Under the pieces are notes generated by a model, which was not told the origin of the DNA, did not search any database, and worked only from the letters and a program-made list of their open reading frames with translations. A program made the translations under genes and the position numbers. A DNA stretch of 64,000 nucleotides from Gracilimonas amylolytica (GTDB lineage: Bacteria > Bacteroidota > Rhodothermia > Balneolales > Balneolaceae): positions 146,665 to 210,664 of the forward strand of contig NZ_PQBS01000035.1 of the NCBI RefSeq assembly GCF_002911695.1, written 5' to 3'. Below, one piece after another: positions 51,994-61,738 of this stretch. Within the stretch, counting starts at the first letter, position 1; every line of letters begins with the position of its first letter.

Positions 51994-52743
51994 CTATTGG
52001 GACAAATAACCTCCATCTACTGCATAGTAATTACCGGTAACGAATGAGGCCTTGTCGGAAGCAAGCCAGAGTATGATCTCTGCTACTTCTTCAGGTTTTC
52101 CTAAGCGACCAATTGGATGTAATCCAACCAGCATTTCCAGAGTTTCATCATCCAGACCCTCTAACAAAGGGGTTTTGATATAACCCGGTCCCACTGAATT
52201 CACCCGGATCCCTTCTTTGGCATACTCAATAGCTGCTGTTTTAGTAAAACCGACTACACCGTGCTTGGCTGCCACATAAGCAGGAGAATTGGCGGTTCCA
52301 ACCTGACCAAGTATGGAAGCAATATTCACGATACTGCCACTTCCATTTTTCAGCATTTCCTCGATCTGATATTTGGTTCCGTAAAACACACCACTCAGGT
52401 TGAGCTTGATCACTGTATCCCATCCGTCAATTGGATAATCGGCCGTTTTTGATAACGGACCACCAATACCGGCGTTGTTGACCGCAACATCCAGTTTGCC
52501 AAATGCTTCAACTGTTTCACTGACCAAGTTTTTGTGGTCTTCAGCCTTTGAGGCATCTGCTTTTACAAATATGGCTTCCCCGCCATCTGATTTAATGGCT
52601 TCCACTACTTTTTTGCCATTCTCCTCGTCAATATCAGAAACCGTTACTTTTGCCCCTTCTTTTGCAAACAATAAAGCTGTTGATTTGCCAATTCCTTTTG
52701 CAGCTCCGGTTACGATCGCTACCTTGTCATTTAATACTCCCAT
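51994..52743 (-). CDS. short-chain dehydrogenase/reductase
   Basis: 249 residues. VTGAAKGIGKSTAL (the TGxxxGIG cofactor loop), NNAGIGGP, GSIVNIAS, the catalytic YVAAK and PGYIKT are classical SDR features; the terminal VTGNYYAVDGGYLSQ matches the glucose 1-dehydrogenase/3-oxoacyl-ACP reductase-like group. Substrate unknown. The TetR gene ends 74 bp upstream on the same strand, so co-transcription is possible. Confidence 0.9.
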   Translation of the reverse strand: MGVLNDKVAIVTGAAKGIGKSTALLFAKEGAKVTVSDIDEENGKKVVEAIKSDGGEAIFVKADASKAEDHKNLVSETVEAFGKLDVAVNNAGIGGPLSKTADYPIDGWDTVIKLNLSGVFYGTKYQIEEMLKNGSGSIVNIASILGQVGTANSPAYVAAKHGVVGFTKTAAIEYAKEGIRVNSVGPGYIKTPLLEGLDDETLEMLVGLHPIGRLGKPEEVAEIILWLASDKASFVTGNYYAVDGGYLSQ

Positions 52744-52817
52744 GATGTTCCTCCATCTTTGTTAATAATACACTATTAAATACCATTCAATTGTGAATAT
52801 GTTGTGAATTGAGCCGT

Positions 52818-53444
52818 TCAGGACGACTTTTTCATCACAATACTTACGACATAATCCGGCAATATGCGATGCCTTTCTTCAATAAATGCTTCATAGCCTT
52901 CGTCATCTTTATCCAGTATAGTTTTGAATACCGGGCGAGCTATAAATGGAAATATCATCAGAGACATAATATTAACCATGATCTGTTCAGCAGGCAGATC
53001 TACCGTATTACCTTTCTCACGCTCTTCCCTGATCTGTTGCAGGAAGGGCTGAACTTTCTTCCCGATCTGATCGATCATAAAATTTCGGAGCCGGTTTGGA
53101 TCCTTGTTCATCTCATGCAAAACAAACAGGGGTATATCCGGATTTGCCTTAACGATCTCGAGGTATTTATCCACAAAGCTTCTGAGCTTTTGTTCCAGCG
53201 GCAGGTTCTCATTTAAGAGTTCAGCGATCTTGGGAATCACCTTTATGATGGAAAGCTGATATACCTTTTCAAAAAGCTTGGCTTTTGAACGGTAGTAGTA
53301 GTGAAGCATGGATTTATTGATCTCAGCTTTATCTGCAATTTCCTGCATGCGGGCTCCCTCCAGTCCCTTTGCCTGAAACACTTCTCTCGCCGCTTCAAAT
53401 ATTTTTAGTTCTGTAGATGATTGGTCCGTCGTCTTGTCTTCCAT
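52818..53444 (-). CDS. TetR/AcrR family transcriptional regulator
   Basis: 208 residues from ATG 53444. The frame stays open to 53513, but then one of the two operators would cover the start codon, so the internal ATG is preferred. LKIFEAAREVFQAKGLEGARMQEIADKAEINKSMLHYYYRSKAKLFEKVY is the TetR HTH (seen in pieces). The ligand domain is not classifiable. It is divergent from an RND efflux operon and matching operators at 53505-53522 and 53629-53646 strongly suggest local control. Confidence 0.9.
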   Translation of the reverse strand: MEDKTTDQSSTELKIFEAAREVFQAKGLEGARMQEIADKAEINKSMLHYYYRSKAKLFEKVYQLSIIKVIPKIAELLNENLPLEQKLRSFVDKYLEIVKANPDIPLFVLHEMNKDPNRLRNFMIDQIGKKVQPFLQQIREEREKGNTVDLPAEQIMVNIMSLMIFPFIARPVFKTILDKDDEGYEAFIEERHRILPDYVVSIVMKKSS

Positions 53445-53504
53445 CAACTCAACTTCTAAAATTTCAATTTCTGATGACCAAACATACAAAAGTCCCGCAC
53501 AAAA

Positions 53505-53522
53505 ATTAACCAAATGGTTGAA
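53505..53522. promoter_or_regulatory. TetR-type operator 1
   Basis: ATTAACCAAATGGTTGAA, arms ATTAACCA/TGGTTGAA around AA. Two mismatches between the left arm and the perfect arm TTCAACCA. About 60 bp upstream of the TetR start, as expected for autorepression. Confidence 0.75.
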
Positions 53523-53628
53523 TTATTTGTTTAGCTCCTAATATATGCCGCAAAACTATTGGCTTCTTTCTAGTAACTACTTACTGATTTAATTGAATTT
53601 GAAAGAATTTAAATGACCTTGGTTACAT

Positions 53629-53646
53629 TTCAACCATTTGGTTGAA
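53629..53646. promoter_or_regulatory. TetR-type operator 2
   Basis: TTCAACCATTTGGTTGAA, a perfect 8-2-8 palindrome (arms TTCAACCA/TGGTTGAA). It lies 57-74 bp upstream of the RND adaptor start, across a promoter position. It matches operator 1. Confidence 0.8.
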
Positions 53647-53702
53647 TCATGTGATTAATACCTTTAAACTATGTTTGACGAATTCCTCATAAAACAATTT
53701 AT

Positions 53703-54794
53703 ATGAAAATTACACACGCCATTTTCCTGGTGTTAATTACACTGACAGGATGCAATACTGACCAAAACGAAGCAGCCACAGCTTTACAAAGTCAGGATAG
53801 CCGGTCCACCGACCTGAAAAACCTTGAACTCATTACTATTGAGCTGGATTCACACCCACAAACTGTAGCGGTTAGCGGCCGGCTCAAAGCGGAAAACAGA
53901 CTCATGATCTTTCCGGAAGTTCAGGGCAAGATCCTTCCTCCCGCTAAACCATTCAAAGAGGGAGTCTCGTTTAAAAAAGGTGAGACGATGCTACAAGTAG
54001 ACAGTAAAGAGATTCAGTTTCAGCTTCAGTCATCAAAAAGCAATTTTCGGACTTTACTGTCGCGAACGCTTCCGGACATTAAAATGGATTACCCGGGATC
54101 GTTTGAGCAGATCCATACCTGGTATACAGATATTCACCCGGACCAACCCTTTCCCAATATGCCGGAAACGGATGATCCTCAGCTTCAACAATTCCTGAGC
54201 TCGCGGGGTATCTATGATGCATATTATCAGGTCAAAAGTGCTGAATCTCGTCTACAGAAATTTACCATCTCCGCACCATTCAGCGGGATTCTTTCGGTAG
54301 CAAATGCGGAACCCGGTCAAACCGTAGGCCCACAATTTCACCTTGGAACCTTAGTAGATCCCGATTCCTACATCCTTCAGGTTTCAATGGAAAGGAACCA
54401 GATCGCACTGGTTAATATTGGTTCTGAGATCACAGTTCGGGATCAGGGTCAAAGGAACTCATGGAGCGCGCAGGTTGACCAAGTGAATCCAACTTTGGAC
54501 CCTACTTCACAAATGATATCCGTGTACTTAAAGGTAAGTGGAGAGAACCTGAGAGAAGGTCTTTATCTCGAAGGAGTATTCGAATCAGACAAGGAAATTC
54601 AGGCAGCAAGGATCCCGAAATCAGCACTGATCAGAACCGGTCAGGTTTATATTGCAAACGGAGACAAGATCGGTTTAAAACCGGTACAGGTGCTGGATAT
54701 TGAAAAAGAATACATCAGGGTCACCGGCCTTGAGGACGGTGACCAAATAGTGGCTGATGCTGAATTCGCTTATGCCGGACTCATCTTACAATAA
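53703..54794 (+). CDS. RND periplasmic adaptor lipoprotein (second system)
   Basis: 363 residues, lipoprotein signal ending at Cys17 (ITLTGCNTD). VSGRLKAENRLMIFPEVQGKIL and FKKGETMLQVDSKEI are the lipoyl-like half, followed by an unusually short or atypical hairpin and FTISAPFSGILSVANAEPGQTVG. It lacks a long coiled coil, so the helical hairpin is short. The gene starts the TetR-controlled operon and ends 9 bp before the permease start. Confidence 0.88.
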   Translation: MKITHAIFLVLITLTGCNTDQNEAATALQSQDSRSTDLKNLELITIELDSHPQTVAVSGRLKAENRLMIFPEVQGKILPPAKPFKEGVSFKKGETMLQVDSKEIQFQLQSSKSNFRTLLSRTLPDIKMDYPGSFEQIHTWYTDIHPDQPFPNMPETDDPQLQQFLSSRGIYDAYYQVKSAESRLQKFTISAPFSGILSVANAEPGQTVGPQFHLGTLVDPDSYILQVSMERNQIALVNIGSEITVRDQGQRNSWSAQVDQVNPTLDPTSQMISVYLKVSGENLREGLYLEGVFESDKEIQAARIPKSALIRTGQVYIANGDKIGLKPVQVLDIEKEYIRVTGLEDGDQIVADAEFAYAGLILQ

Positions 54795-54803
54795 GATCAC
54801 ATC

Positions 54804-57800
54804 ATGAAAAAACTTATCAACTTTTTTGTTCGGTATCCGGCCATGGTCAATCTTGGCCTCCTGCTCACTCTGCTGGTAGGATACATTAGTTTTAGTCAGG
54901 TGAGGTACACCCTAAACCCGGCCGAGGACCCTAAAGAAGTTTACATAAATATCATCTACCGCGGGGCATCACCTCAGGAAATTGAGGAACGGGCTATCTC
55001 AAGGATCGAAGAAAACCTGCGAGGCATATCAGGAATGGATCGGTTCACCTCTCTATCCAAAGAGAATAGTGGGAGAATCACGGTTGAGATCTTCGAATGG
55101 GCAGACATCGATGAGGTAATGACCGATGTGGAAAATGCCGTCAATCAGATCAGTGATTTCCCCGCAGAGATGGATCGGCCGGTCATTTTTAAGCAGGAAA
55201 TGTTGAATCCTACCATCACCCTTGCCTTGTCCGGTGATATTCCGCATCAGCTGAAAAAAGATTATGCCGAACAGATCAGGGATGAGTTCATGATCAACAA
55301 AGGGTTTTCGAATGTGATCCTGTCCGGTTTTTCAGAAGAAGAGATAGTGATAGAGCTGGACGACCAACGAATGGATCGATTTGGGCTCACCTTTCAGCAT
55401 ATCACGGCTGCCGTGAAGGCGCATAACATTGATATGACCGGTGGAGAACTAAACCTTGATGAGGCGAATTGGCAGATCAGGACAAAGAATAAATCCAGTA
55501 CTGCACTCGAAATTGGGGAGATCCCCATACGATCCGGGAAAGCCGGGCAGCGCGTACTTCTAAAAGACGTTGCCACTGTTAAAGAACAATTCAACGACCG
55601 GGCTTATGAACGGTACCTGAATGGAAAACAGTCGGTCGTCATTCAAGTAGTGACCACCAATGATGAGAATCTGATTGAAGTGGCTGAAGAAGCCAAAGCC
55701 TATATGCAAACCTTCAACCAAACGCACGACGGGGTTGAGCTGGTCATCATCGAAGATATATCGGAGTTTGTGAACGAACGAGCCGCCGCGTTATGGGAAA
55801 ACGGCATGGCCGGACTGATCCTCGTTTTAGTGATCCTCACTCTCTTCCTGGATAAACGCATTGCGTTCTGGGTTTCACTAACCATTCCGCTTTCCCTGCT
55901 GGGATCCTTCATTTTTGCCCTGCTTGGTTACGACCTCACCATAAATGTGGTGTCGATCTTTGGGTTTATTCTGGTGCTTGGGATGCTGGTTGATACCGGA
56001 GTGGTAGTGGCTGAAAACGTGTACCGGCACTACTCTGAATTCAACAAACATCCTATTTTCGCAGCCAGAGACGGAGCTGCTGAAGTGGCCGCTCCCATGA
56101 CGATATCACTGTTAACCACCGCGGTTGCCTTCAGTATTTTCTTCTTCTTACCCGGCAAACCCGGAGCCTTTTTCTCAGAAGTTTCATTTGTGGTAACAAG
56201 TGCCCTGCTGGCAGCTTTGATCATCACCTTCCTGTTTCTGCCGGCAAAAATGACGCGCTCAAAGGTACTGACCAAAGACAATACCCAAACCCGGTTTGAG
56301 ATCTTTTTCACACAGAGCCTCATGACTTTCAGGGATAAATGGTTCATGCCATTCACCGATATCATATCTCACCGCTTTAAATGGCTGAACGTAGGAGCTT
56401 TTGTTTTACTGATGGTTGGATCGATCCTGTTGTTGAGAACCGGTATACTGCCTGTAACCTTTTTTCCTTACCTGGATGATGACATCCAACTCGTAACCAT
56501 GGAACTTGAACCGGGAACTCCCGAAGCCGAAGTAAAAGAAAAGCTGGAACAGATCGAAAAAGGCATTCTTGCTGTAGGTGATCGCCTTAGTTCCGAGCGC
56601 ACAGACGGCAAAGAGGTGATTCAAAATATTGAATTGGTACTGGGACCAAACTCGCATCAGGGTATGCTTCGGGTCGTTATGCTTGGCGGGGAAGAACGGG
56701 GAATCCCGGCTTATCAGGTCAACAATATGTTCCGTGACGAAGTGGGAGTGATCCCTGAAGCCAAATACATTCGTTATATGGGATCTACCGCTGAACATCG
56801 TTTTGGTGGGTTGCCGGTCGATATTTCCGTTTCCGGACAAAGTCTGGCTCACATTCAGGAAGCATCAGACAAACTTAAATCAATGCTTAAGCAGCGGGAT
56901 GACCTGCTTGATGTGGCCGATACCGATCAGCGTGGGAATCCTGAACTACATCTGGAACTGACCAAAGCTGGAGAGCAACTTGGGCTGACCTTACAAGATC
57001 TGATGATGCAGGTCAGAACGGCCTTTTTTGGCATGGAGGTTCAGAACCTGCAGCGTGGCAGTGATGATGTCAGGGTTTGGCTTCGGTTCCCCAATGAAGA
57101 ACAATCAAATTTTGAAGCTCTTAAAACCATGAAGATCCGCACTCCTGCCGGTGCCTATCCTCTGAACGAAGTAGCTACCATTTATCCTACCGATGAGCTG
57201 ATGCAGATCAGTCGCATAAATGGTAACCGTACCATCCGGGTGGATGCAGACCTGGCGGATCCTTCCCTCTCAGCCCCGGCCATTCTGGCTGACATTGAAA
57301 CGAACATTATTTCAAGTTTAAGCGAAGATTTCCCTGATATCACGTTTTCGATCGAAGGACAGAACCGGGAATCAGCCCGGGTAACCGAAGCCATGAAAAC
57401 CGTGGCTCCCTTTATTTTGGTATTCATGCTGGCACTGATCATTATCAACTTTCAGTCGTTTAGTCAGACCTTCTTAGTGCTTCTTTCACTGCCCTTTGCC
57501 TTTGTTGGGGTGGTTATTGGACACCTGATTCACGGGGCAACCATGAACATCTTTTCTTTGATCGGTATGATCGCTTTGATAGGGATATTGATCAATAACC
57601 TGCTTGTCCTCATTACGGCCTTTAATGATAATCTCACGGCTGAAATGAGTTTTGAGGATGCCCTGAAAGATGCCGTCAGATCCCGGTTCAGGCCCATTCT
57701 GTTGACCAGTTTAAGTACAGTAGCCGGGCTCGTTCCTATGATATTTGTTGGGGGATTAGCTTCTGCATTCTTACGTCCCCCGGCCATTGCCATCGCCTAT

Positions 57801-57971
57801 GGATTGATCTTTGGGCTGTTCATTTCTCTGACCCTTGCCCCGGCCTTTCTGGTGATCTGGAATGAGCTCAAACTTAAACTGCTGAAGTTGACCGGCAATA
57901 AAGAGGCCACACAGGAAACCATTGAACCCGCTGTTCAGCTTATGGAACATCAAAAACGCACTAAACTATGA
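54804..57971 (+). CDS. RND efflux permease (second system)
   Basis: 1055 residues with 12 transmembrane segments. YRGASPQEIEERAISRIEENLRGI (in pieces) and, in TM4, LGMLVDTGVVVAENVYRHY with the essential Asp identify an RND permease of the hydrophobe/amphiphile type. The second half repeats the plan, with IGMIALIGILINNLLVLITAF. It exports a substrate outward in exchange for protons, together with the adaptor and TolC genes. Overlaps the tolC gene by four bases. Confidence 0.93.
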   Translation: MKKLINFFVRYPAMVNLGLLLTLLVGYISFSQVRYTLNPAEDPKEVYINIIYRGASPQEIEERAISRIEENLRGISGMDRFTSLSKENSGRITVEIFEWADIDEVMTDVENAVNQISDFPAEMDRPVIFKQEMLNPTITLALSGDIPHQLKKDYAEQIRDEFMINKGFSNVILSGFSEEEIVIELDDQRMDRFGLTFQHITAAVKAHNIDMTGGELNLDEANWQIRTKNKSSTALEIGEIPIRSGKAGQRVLLKDVATVKEQFNDRAYERYLNGKQSVVIQVVTTNDENLIEVAEEAKAYMQTFNQTHDGVELVIIEDISEFVNERAAALWENGMAGLILVLVILTLFLDKRIAFWVSLTIPLSLLGSFIFALLGYDLTINVVSIFGFILVLGMLVDTGVVVAENVYRHYSEFNKHPIFAARDGAAEVAAPMTISLLTTAVAFSIFFFLPGKPGAFFSEVSFVVTSALLAALIITFLFLPAKMTRSKVLTKDNTQTRFEIFFTQSLMTFRDKWFMPFTDIISHRFKWLNVGAFVLLMVGSILLLRTGILPVTFFPYLDDDIQLVTMELEPGTPEAEVKEKLEQIEKGILAVGDRLSSERTDGKEVIQNIELVLGPNSHQGMLRVVMLGGEERGIPAYQVNNMFRDEVGVIPEAKYIRYMGSTAEHRFGGLPVDISVSGQSLAHIQEASDKLKSMLKQRDDLLDVADTDQRGNPELHLELTKAGEQLGLTLQDLMMQVRTAFFGMEVQNLQRGSDDVRVWLRFPNEEQSNFEALKTMKIRTPAGAYPLNEVATIYPTDELMQISRINGNRTIRVDADLADPSLSAPAILADIETNIISSLSEDFPDITFSIEGQNRESARVTEAMKTVAPFILVFMLALIIINFQSFSQTFLVLLSLPFAFVGVVIGHLIHGATMNIFSLIGMIALIGILINNLLVLITAFNDNLTAEMSFEDALKDAVRSRFRPILLTSLSTVAGLVPMIFVGGLASAFLRPPAIAIAYGLIFGLFISLTLAPAFLVIWNELKLKLLKLTGNKEATQETIEPAVQLMEHQKRTKL

Positions 57972-59317
57972 AACGTGTCTTATTTCTTACCCTGATCTCT
58001 CTGATCACACAGCTTACACAAGCACAGGAGGTTTTCACTTTAAACGAAGCCCTTGATGCCGCTTTATTGCATAATCACAATGTTTTGATCAGTGAGATCG
58101 AAGCTGAAAAAGCCGCAAATTTAGCCACTCGTGGAAATGCAGGTCAGCTTCCCACCCTGGGGATCATCAGCAGCATGAACTGGGCGTACAATGATGTTGA
58201 ACTGACACCCGGTACTTTTTTTCAGAATTTACTCAACCCGCAGTCAGGTTCCCAGCCACCGACTTCCATTGAATACGATGGCGTTTACTCAACTCAGTTG
58301 CAGGCGGGGATTGGAACCGAGTTCGTCATATTTGACGGTATGAAGGGGCAATATCGCTACAAAATACTGAAAACCGGTCAGGTGGTTTCTGGCCTTGATC
58401 ATAAGGCTAAGATGGAACAGACTGTGTTAAATGTGACTCAAAAATACATTCAGCTTGCCTCACTACAAAAAGCCATCAAGTTAAAATCAGAAGCTTTAGA
58501 ACAAAGTTCTGACCGGTTCAGGATCGTAGAGAACAGAAAAGAATTTGGACAGGTCAACGAGCAGCAGTACCTGCAGGCTTTGGTAGATCTGAAAACAGAC
58601 AGTACGGAATTCCGGGAATTGCAGCTGAACTTCCGTACGGCATACAGGGACCTTCATGCAGAGATCGGCTGGAATGATTCCTCTCAAAACCCTTTGGAAG
58701 AAGATCTATCCACCACGTTTGAAACCAACTACGAAGAACTATCCCTCTCACTTGAACAGAACAATACCCTTTTAAGTGTGCGAGAGGAGAGAATAAAACA
58801 GGCTGAACTTGAAGAGAGCCTTACAAAGGGCAATTTGTATCCAACACTTAAAGCAAACGCTCAATACGGATATGCTTACCAAACGGCCACAGAAGGGCAG
58901 TTTGAAACGCAGGAACAACTTGGGGTTACCGGTGGCTTAACCTTAAGCATTCCCATTTTTAGCGGAGGACGAACCAAAACGGCTGTTCAAAATGCAAAAG
59001 CGGATATCAGGCAGGCACAGATCCTGTCCGATCAGACGAAACTTCAGCTTCAGACCACCTTCGATAATACCTGGGAGCAATATCAATTCCATAAACAACA
59101 ACTGTCTGTTGAAATGGATAATCTCAGGACCTATGAAAGAAATTACGAACGGGCCAAAGATTCATTCCAAAGAGGTTTGATAACCGGTGTGGAATTAAGG
59201 AGTGCTCAGTTATCTCTGCATAATGCCCGATTAAAGATCTCTGAAACTCAGTATAAGATCAAACTTACCGAAACTACCCTGCTTTATTTAAGCGGTAAAT
59301 TGATCTTTGACAAGTAA
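57968..59317 (+). CDS. TolC-family outer-membrane channel (second system)
   Basis: 449 residues with a signal peptide (ends LTQAQ, about residue 19). FTLNEALDAALLHNHNVLISEIEAEKAANLATRGNAGQLP, and the second repeat with KTAVQNAKADIRQAQILSDQTKLQLQTTFDNTWEQYQ (both as adjacent pieces), are TolC repeats; GLTLSIPIFSGGRT is the typical second barrel strand. It completes the TetR-regulated pump. Start overlaps the permease stop by four bases. Confidence 0.93.
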   Translation: MKRVLFLTLISLITQLTQAQEVFTLNEALDAALLHNHNVLISEIEAEKAANLATRGNAGQLPTLGIISSMNWAYNDVELTPGTFFQNLLNPQSGSQPPTSIEYDGVYSTQLQAGIGTEFVIFDGMKGQYRYKILKTGQVVSGLDHKAKMEQTVLNVTQKYIQLASLQKAIKLKSEALEQSSDRFRIVENRKEFGQVNEQQYLQALVDLKTDSTEFRELQLNFRTAYRDLHAEIGWNDSSQNPLEEDLSTTFETNYEELSLSLEQNNTLLSVREERIKQAELEESLTKGNLYPTLKANAQYGYAYQTATEGQFETQEQLGVTGGLTLSIPIFSGGRTKTAVQNAKADIRQAQILSDQTKLQLQTTFDNTWEQYQFHKQQLSVEMDNLRTYERNYERAKDSFQRGLITGVELRSAQLSLHNARLKISETQYKIKLTETTLLYLSGKLIFDK

Positions 59318-59324
59318 ACCTGAA

Positions 59325-59705
59325 ATGGATGGTATGATCCAGAAAATAGCCTCAATCATAGCAGCGACCTTTGGAGTACTAACTCTGGTCGCAAGTTCCC
59401 GCATTCTATATCTGGGAGCGGACCCCGGGTATGTGGTCTTTATGCCGCTCCTGATCTTCAACCACATCATGGGAATTTGTTATTTGATAGCAGGATATCT
59501 TATTTGGGGATACAGCCACAAAGGTAAAATGGCAGCTTTCGTAGTTTTTCTGATAAACCTAATCGTGCTGATCACGATTTCCGTCGTTTACCTGATAGGT
59601 TCAGGTGTTGCCACAGATAGTCTTGGTGCCATGACTTTCAGAACCGTAGTCTGGCTATTGCTATTCATGAGCCTGAAAATGACCGTAAAGAATCCTAAAA
59701 AATAA
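59325..59705 (+). CDS. small four-helix membrane protein
   Basis: 126 residues from ATG 59325; a TTG six codons upstream overlaps the tolC gene end. Four hydrophobic helices (about 6-22, 37-56, 64-86 and 96-116). I recognise no family. Its position directly after the pump and before the cytochrome gene suggests it is the last gene of the RND operon or the first of the next group. Confidence 0.65.
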   Translation: MDGMIQKIASIIAATFGVLTLVASSRILYLGADPGYVVFMPLLIFNHIMGICYLIAGYLIWGYSHKGKMAAFVVFLINLIVLITISVVYLIGSGVATDSLGAMTFRTVVWLLLFMSLKMTVKNPKK

Positions 59706-59727
59706 ACTTTTCACTCAACCTAAAATT

Positions 59728-60171
59728 ATGAAGAATCGAATCACTGTACTTACACTGCTTTTAATTTCAGGATCAATACTCACCGGTTTGACCTTTGATG
59801 AACCAAAACAAGATGAGTCACTGGATCTTCAAACCATCATGCGGCTTATTTATGCTGATATGCAGATCATCAATGAAGGCATCTATACCGAGAATTTTAA
59901 GCTGATTGAACAGGGAGCTGCGGCCATCAACGAACACCCACCATTATCGGATGAAACCAGAGCTTTGGTCAAGAAAACCCTGGGAGAACGTATGCCGGCA
60001 TTTGGGCAGTACGATAAGTTAGTTCATGATACTGCCGATTCTCTAAAGGTAGCTGCCGCCGAACGCAATATGGAAAGCGTACTGGATAAGTATCAGATCA
60101 TACAGCAGGGATGTGTCAGCTGCCATGCAAGTTTCAGAAATGAGATCATCCGGGCCCGGTCTGTAAACTAA
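59728..60171 (+). CDS. cytochrome c' -like protein
   Basis: 147 residues with a signal peptide (about 1-24). Four long helices and a C-terminal heme-binding CVSCH (129-133) match the cytochrome c'/c556 four-helix-bundle group; His133 is the proximal ligand. Class II cytochromes c bind nitric oxide and other gases or carry electrons. It lies 22 bp after the membrane protein gene. The NO link to NirK elsewhere in the window is only suggestive. Confidence 0.87.
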   Translation: MKNRITVLTLLLISGSILTGLTFDEPKQDESLDLQTIMRLIYADMQIINEGIYTENFKLIEQGAAAINEHPPLSDETRALVKKTLGERMPAFGQYDKLVHDTADSLKVAAAERNMESVLDKYQIIQQGCVSCHASFRNEIIRARSVN

Positions 60172-60306
60172 TCCGGTTTCCGGTTCATACCGCTACAAGC
60201 CCAATCCAATTATATTAATTGTTGTAACAAGACCTCGGGAATTGGAATAATTCAATTATCTTTAGGTTCAATATTTCTTCATATTGATGATGTAATTTAA
60301 AGAGTC

Positions 60307-60750
60307 ATGAGTCTGAATAGTACATATCACAAGCTTACCGGCTACGCCACCCTGTTGGTGCTGCTATGGAATATTGTGGGTTGGTTAGGCTTCGGACTCA
60401 TCTTAGATCATAGCCATTCACAAGAAAGTGGCACTTATTGTGAGATCACCTTCTGCAGTTGCGAGATCGATGAAGGCGAAACCATGTGTACCTGTCATCA
60501 CAATGCTCCGGCTACAACCGATGATCATCATGGTGAAGACACTCACGGTGAATATTGTTTCTATGATCTGCCTCATAACAATAACACAGACACTACTCAG
60601 GCATTGATCTTTTCGTCAAAAGTAAATGCCACCTGTGCAACGGATATCGTTCAAGCTTACCCCAAAGAACGAGAGATCGATTACATCCAGCCTGCTGAAC
60701 AAGCTTTGAATGGGGTGTATAAAGACCTGCTTCGGCCTCCCCGCGTTTAG
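60307..60750 (+). CDS. Cys/His-rich membrane-anchored protein (probable metal handling)
   Basis: 147 residues. One N-terminal hydrophobic helix (about 16-34) precedes a Cys/His-rich soluble part with Cys45, 50, 52, 61, 63, 83 and 110, plus His35, 37, 64, 65, 74, 75, 80 and 90. CEITFCSC and MCTCHH are dense candidate metal sites. No named family is recognised. It is followed by a Met/His-rich lipoprotein and an OprC-like copper receptor, so copper binding is a reasonable inference. 130 bp of upstream DNA hold its probable promoter. Confidence 0.6.
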   Translation: MSLNSTYHKLTGYATLLVLLWNIVGWLGFGLILDHSHSQESGTYCEITFCSCEIDEGETMCTCHHNAPATTDDHHGEDTHGEYCFYDLPHNNNTDTTQALIFSSKVNATCATDIVQAYPKEREIDYIQPAEQALNGVYKDLLRPPRV

Positions 60751-60853
60751 TTTAGATTCCCTCTTATTTACATAGGTGAACCGATGTTCTGATCCGATCA
60801 GAGCAACTCATCCTATTCTTTTAATTACCCAATTAAACTAAACGTTCTATATC

Positions 60854-61660
60854 ATGAATATTCAATCTATGTTAGGTCGATTAATGGCCGTAACAGCCCT
60901 ATTGGTCTTTGCCGTTTCCTGTGATTCTTCTGACAATAACGATCCAGAACTGGATCTGATCCCCATAAATTCAGTCACAGTGGATGGCTATACGGTATCT
61001 CTGGAAGCTACAAATGAACTTGAGATCGGAGCCAATCAGCTTTTCTGGAAGATCAAGCAAGGCGATGATACCATCACACCTCAAAGTTTTACCATTTCCC
61101 CGATCATGGACATGGCAACCATGTCTCACTCCACGCCTTTCGATCAGCCCGAAACGGATGCGATCGATGATTCATACCTAAGCAACCTCGCGGTGTTTAT
61201 CATGCCAAGTGGAGATATGGGGAGCTGGACAATCAACTTTCAATTCACAACCCAATCCGGTTCAGACATTTCAGGAGAAATGCCCATTAACGTTAATTCC
61301 TCCTGGAAGATCATGAATACGCAAGATGGCAACGGTAAAAAATACTTCGTTACCTGGTTTGAACCGCAACGCCCAATGAGTGGGAATAACGACCTGACCT
61401 TTTTGGTACATACCCGCGAAACCATGATGAACTTTCCGGCTGTATCGGATGCTGAAATGATCGTTTATCCATACATGGGCATGGGTGGTGGAACCGGACA
61501 TTCAACACCATTTACACCCCCTGTGGCTACAGGTAATGGTTTTTATGAAGGCGACATCAACTACAGCATGAGTGGCCTGTGGACAACCACGGTTGAGCTT
61601 GTTGTAGAAAATGATACGCTTCCGGAAATGGTCTTCGAGTATTCAGTTATAGCCAAATAA
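60854..61660 (+). CDS. Met/His-rich periplasmic lipoprotein with two YtkA-like domains
   Basis: 268 residues, lipoprotein signal ending at Cys23 (VFAVSCDSS). Two similar domains follow: the first with MDMATMSHSTPF (about 87-98) and the second with YMGMGGGTGHSTPFTPP (about 207-223), then GNGFYEGDINYSMSGLWTTTVEL. The pattern is that of YtkA/FixH-like domains with Met/His side chains facing a possible copper. I infer periplasmic or surface copper handling in front of the TonB receptor gene. Confidence 0.72.
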   Translation: MNIQSMLGRLMAVTALLVFAVSCDSSDNNDPELDLIPINSVTVDGYTVSLEATNELEIGANQLFWKIKQGDDTITPQSFTISPIMDMATMSHSTPFDQPETDAIDDSYLSNLAVFIMPSGDMGSWTINFQFTTQSGSDISGEMPINVNSSWKIMNTQDGNGKKYFVTWFEPQRPMSGNNDLTFLVHTRETMMNFPAVSDAEMIVYPYMGMGGGTGHSTPFTPPVATGNGFYEGDINYSMSGLWTTTVELVVENDTLPEMVFEYSVIAK

Positions 61661-61679
61661 CATCTGTTTAATTAGATAG

Positions 61680-61708
61680 GCTGCCGGCAAAACTAAAAGG
61701 CTGGCAGC
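61680..61708 (+). terminator. hairpin after the YtkA-like gene
   Basis: GCTGCCGGC (61680-61688) pairs with GCTGGCAGC (61700-61708) with one G-U wobble. A weak T-rich stretch follows. Could reduce read-through into the receptor gene. Confidence 0.45.
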
Positions 61709-61738
61709 TACTTATTTTCAAAAAAATATCCTGAGGTC

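Noticed and set aside
53612-53627. TGAC-CTTG-GTTACA sequence resembling the CRP-like site at 42320
   Set aside because: Several mismatches to the palindrome and overlap with the TetR operator context; too weak to call.
56406-56852. 148-codon minus-strand frame inside the second RND permease
   Set aside because: Antisense to a well-conserved permease; composition is that of a shadow.
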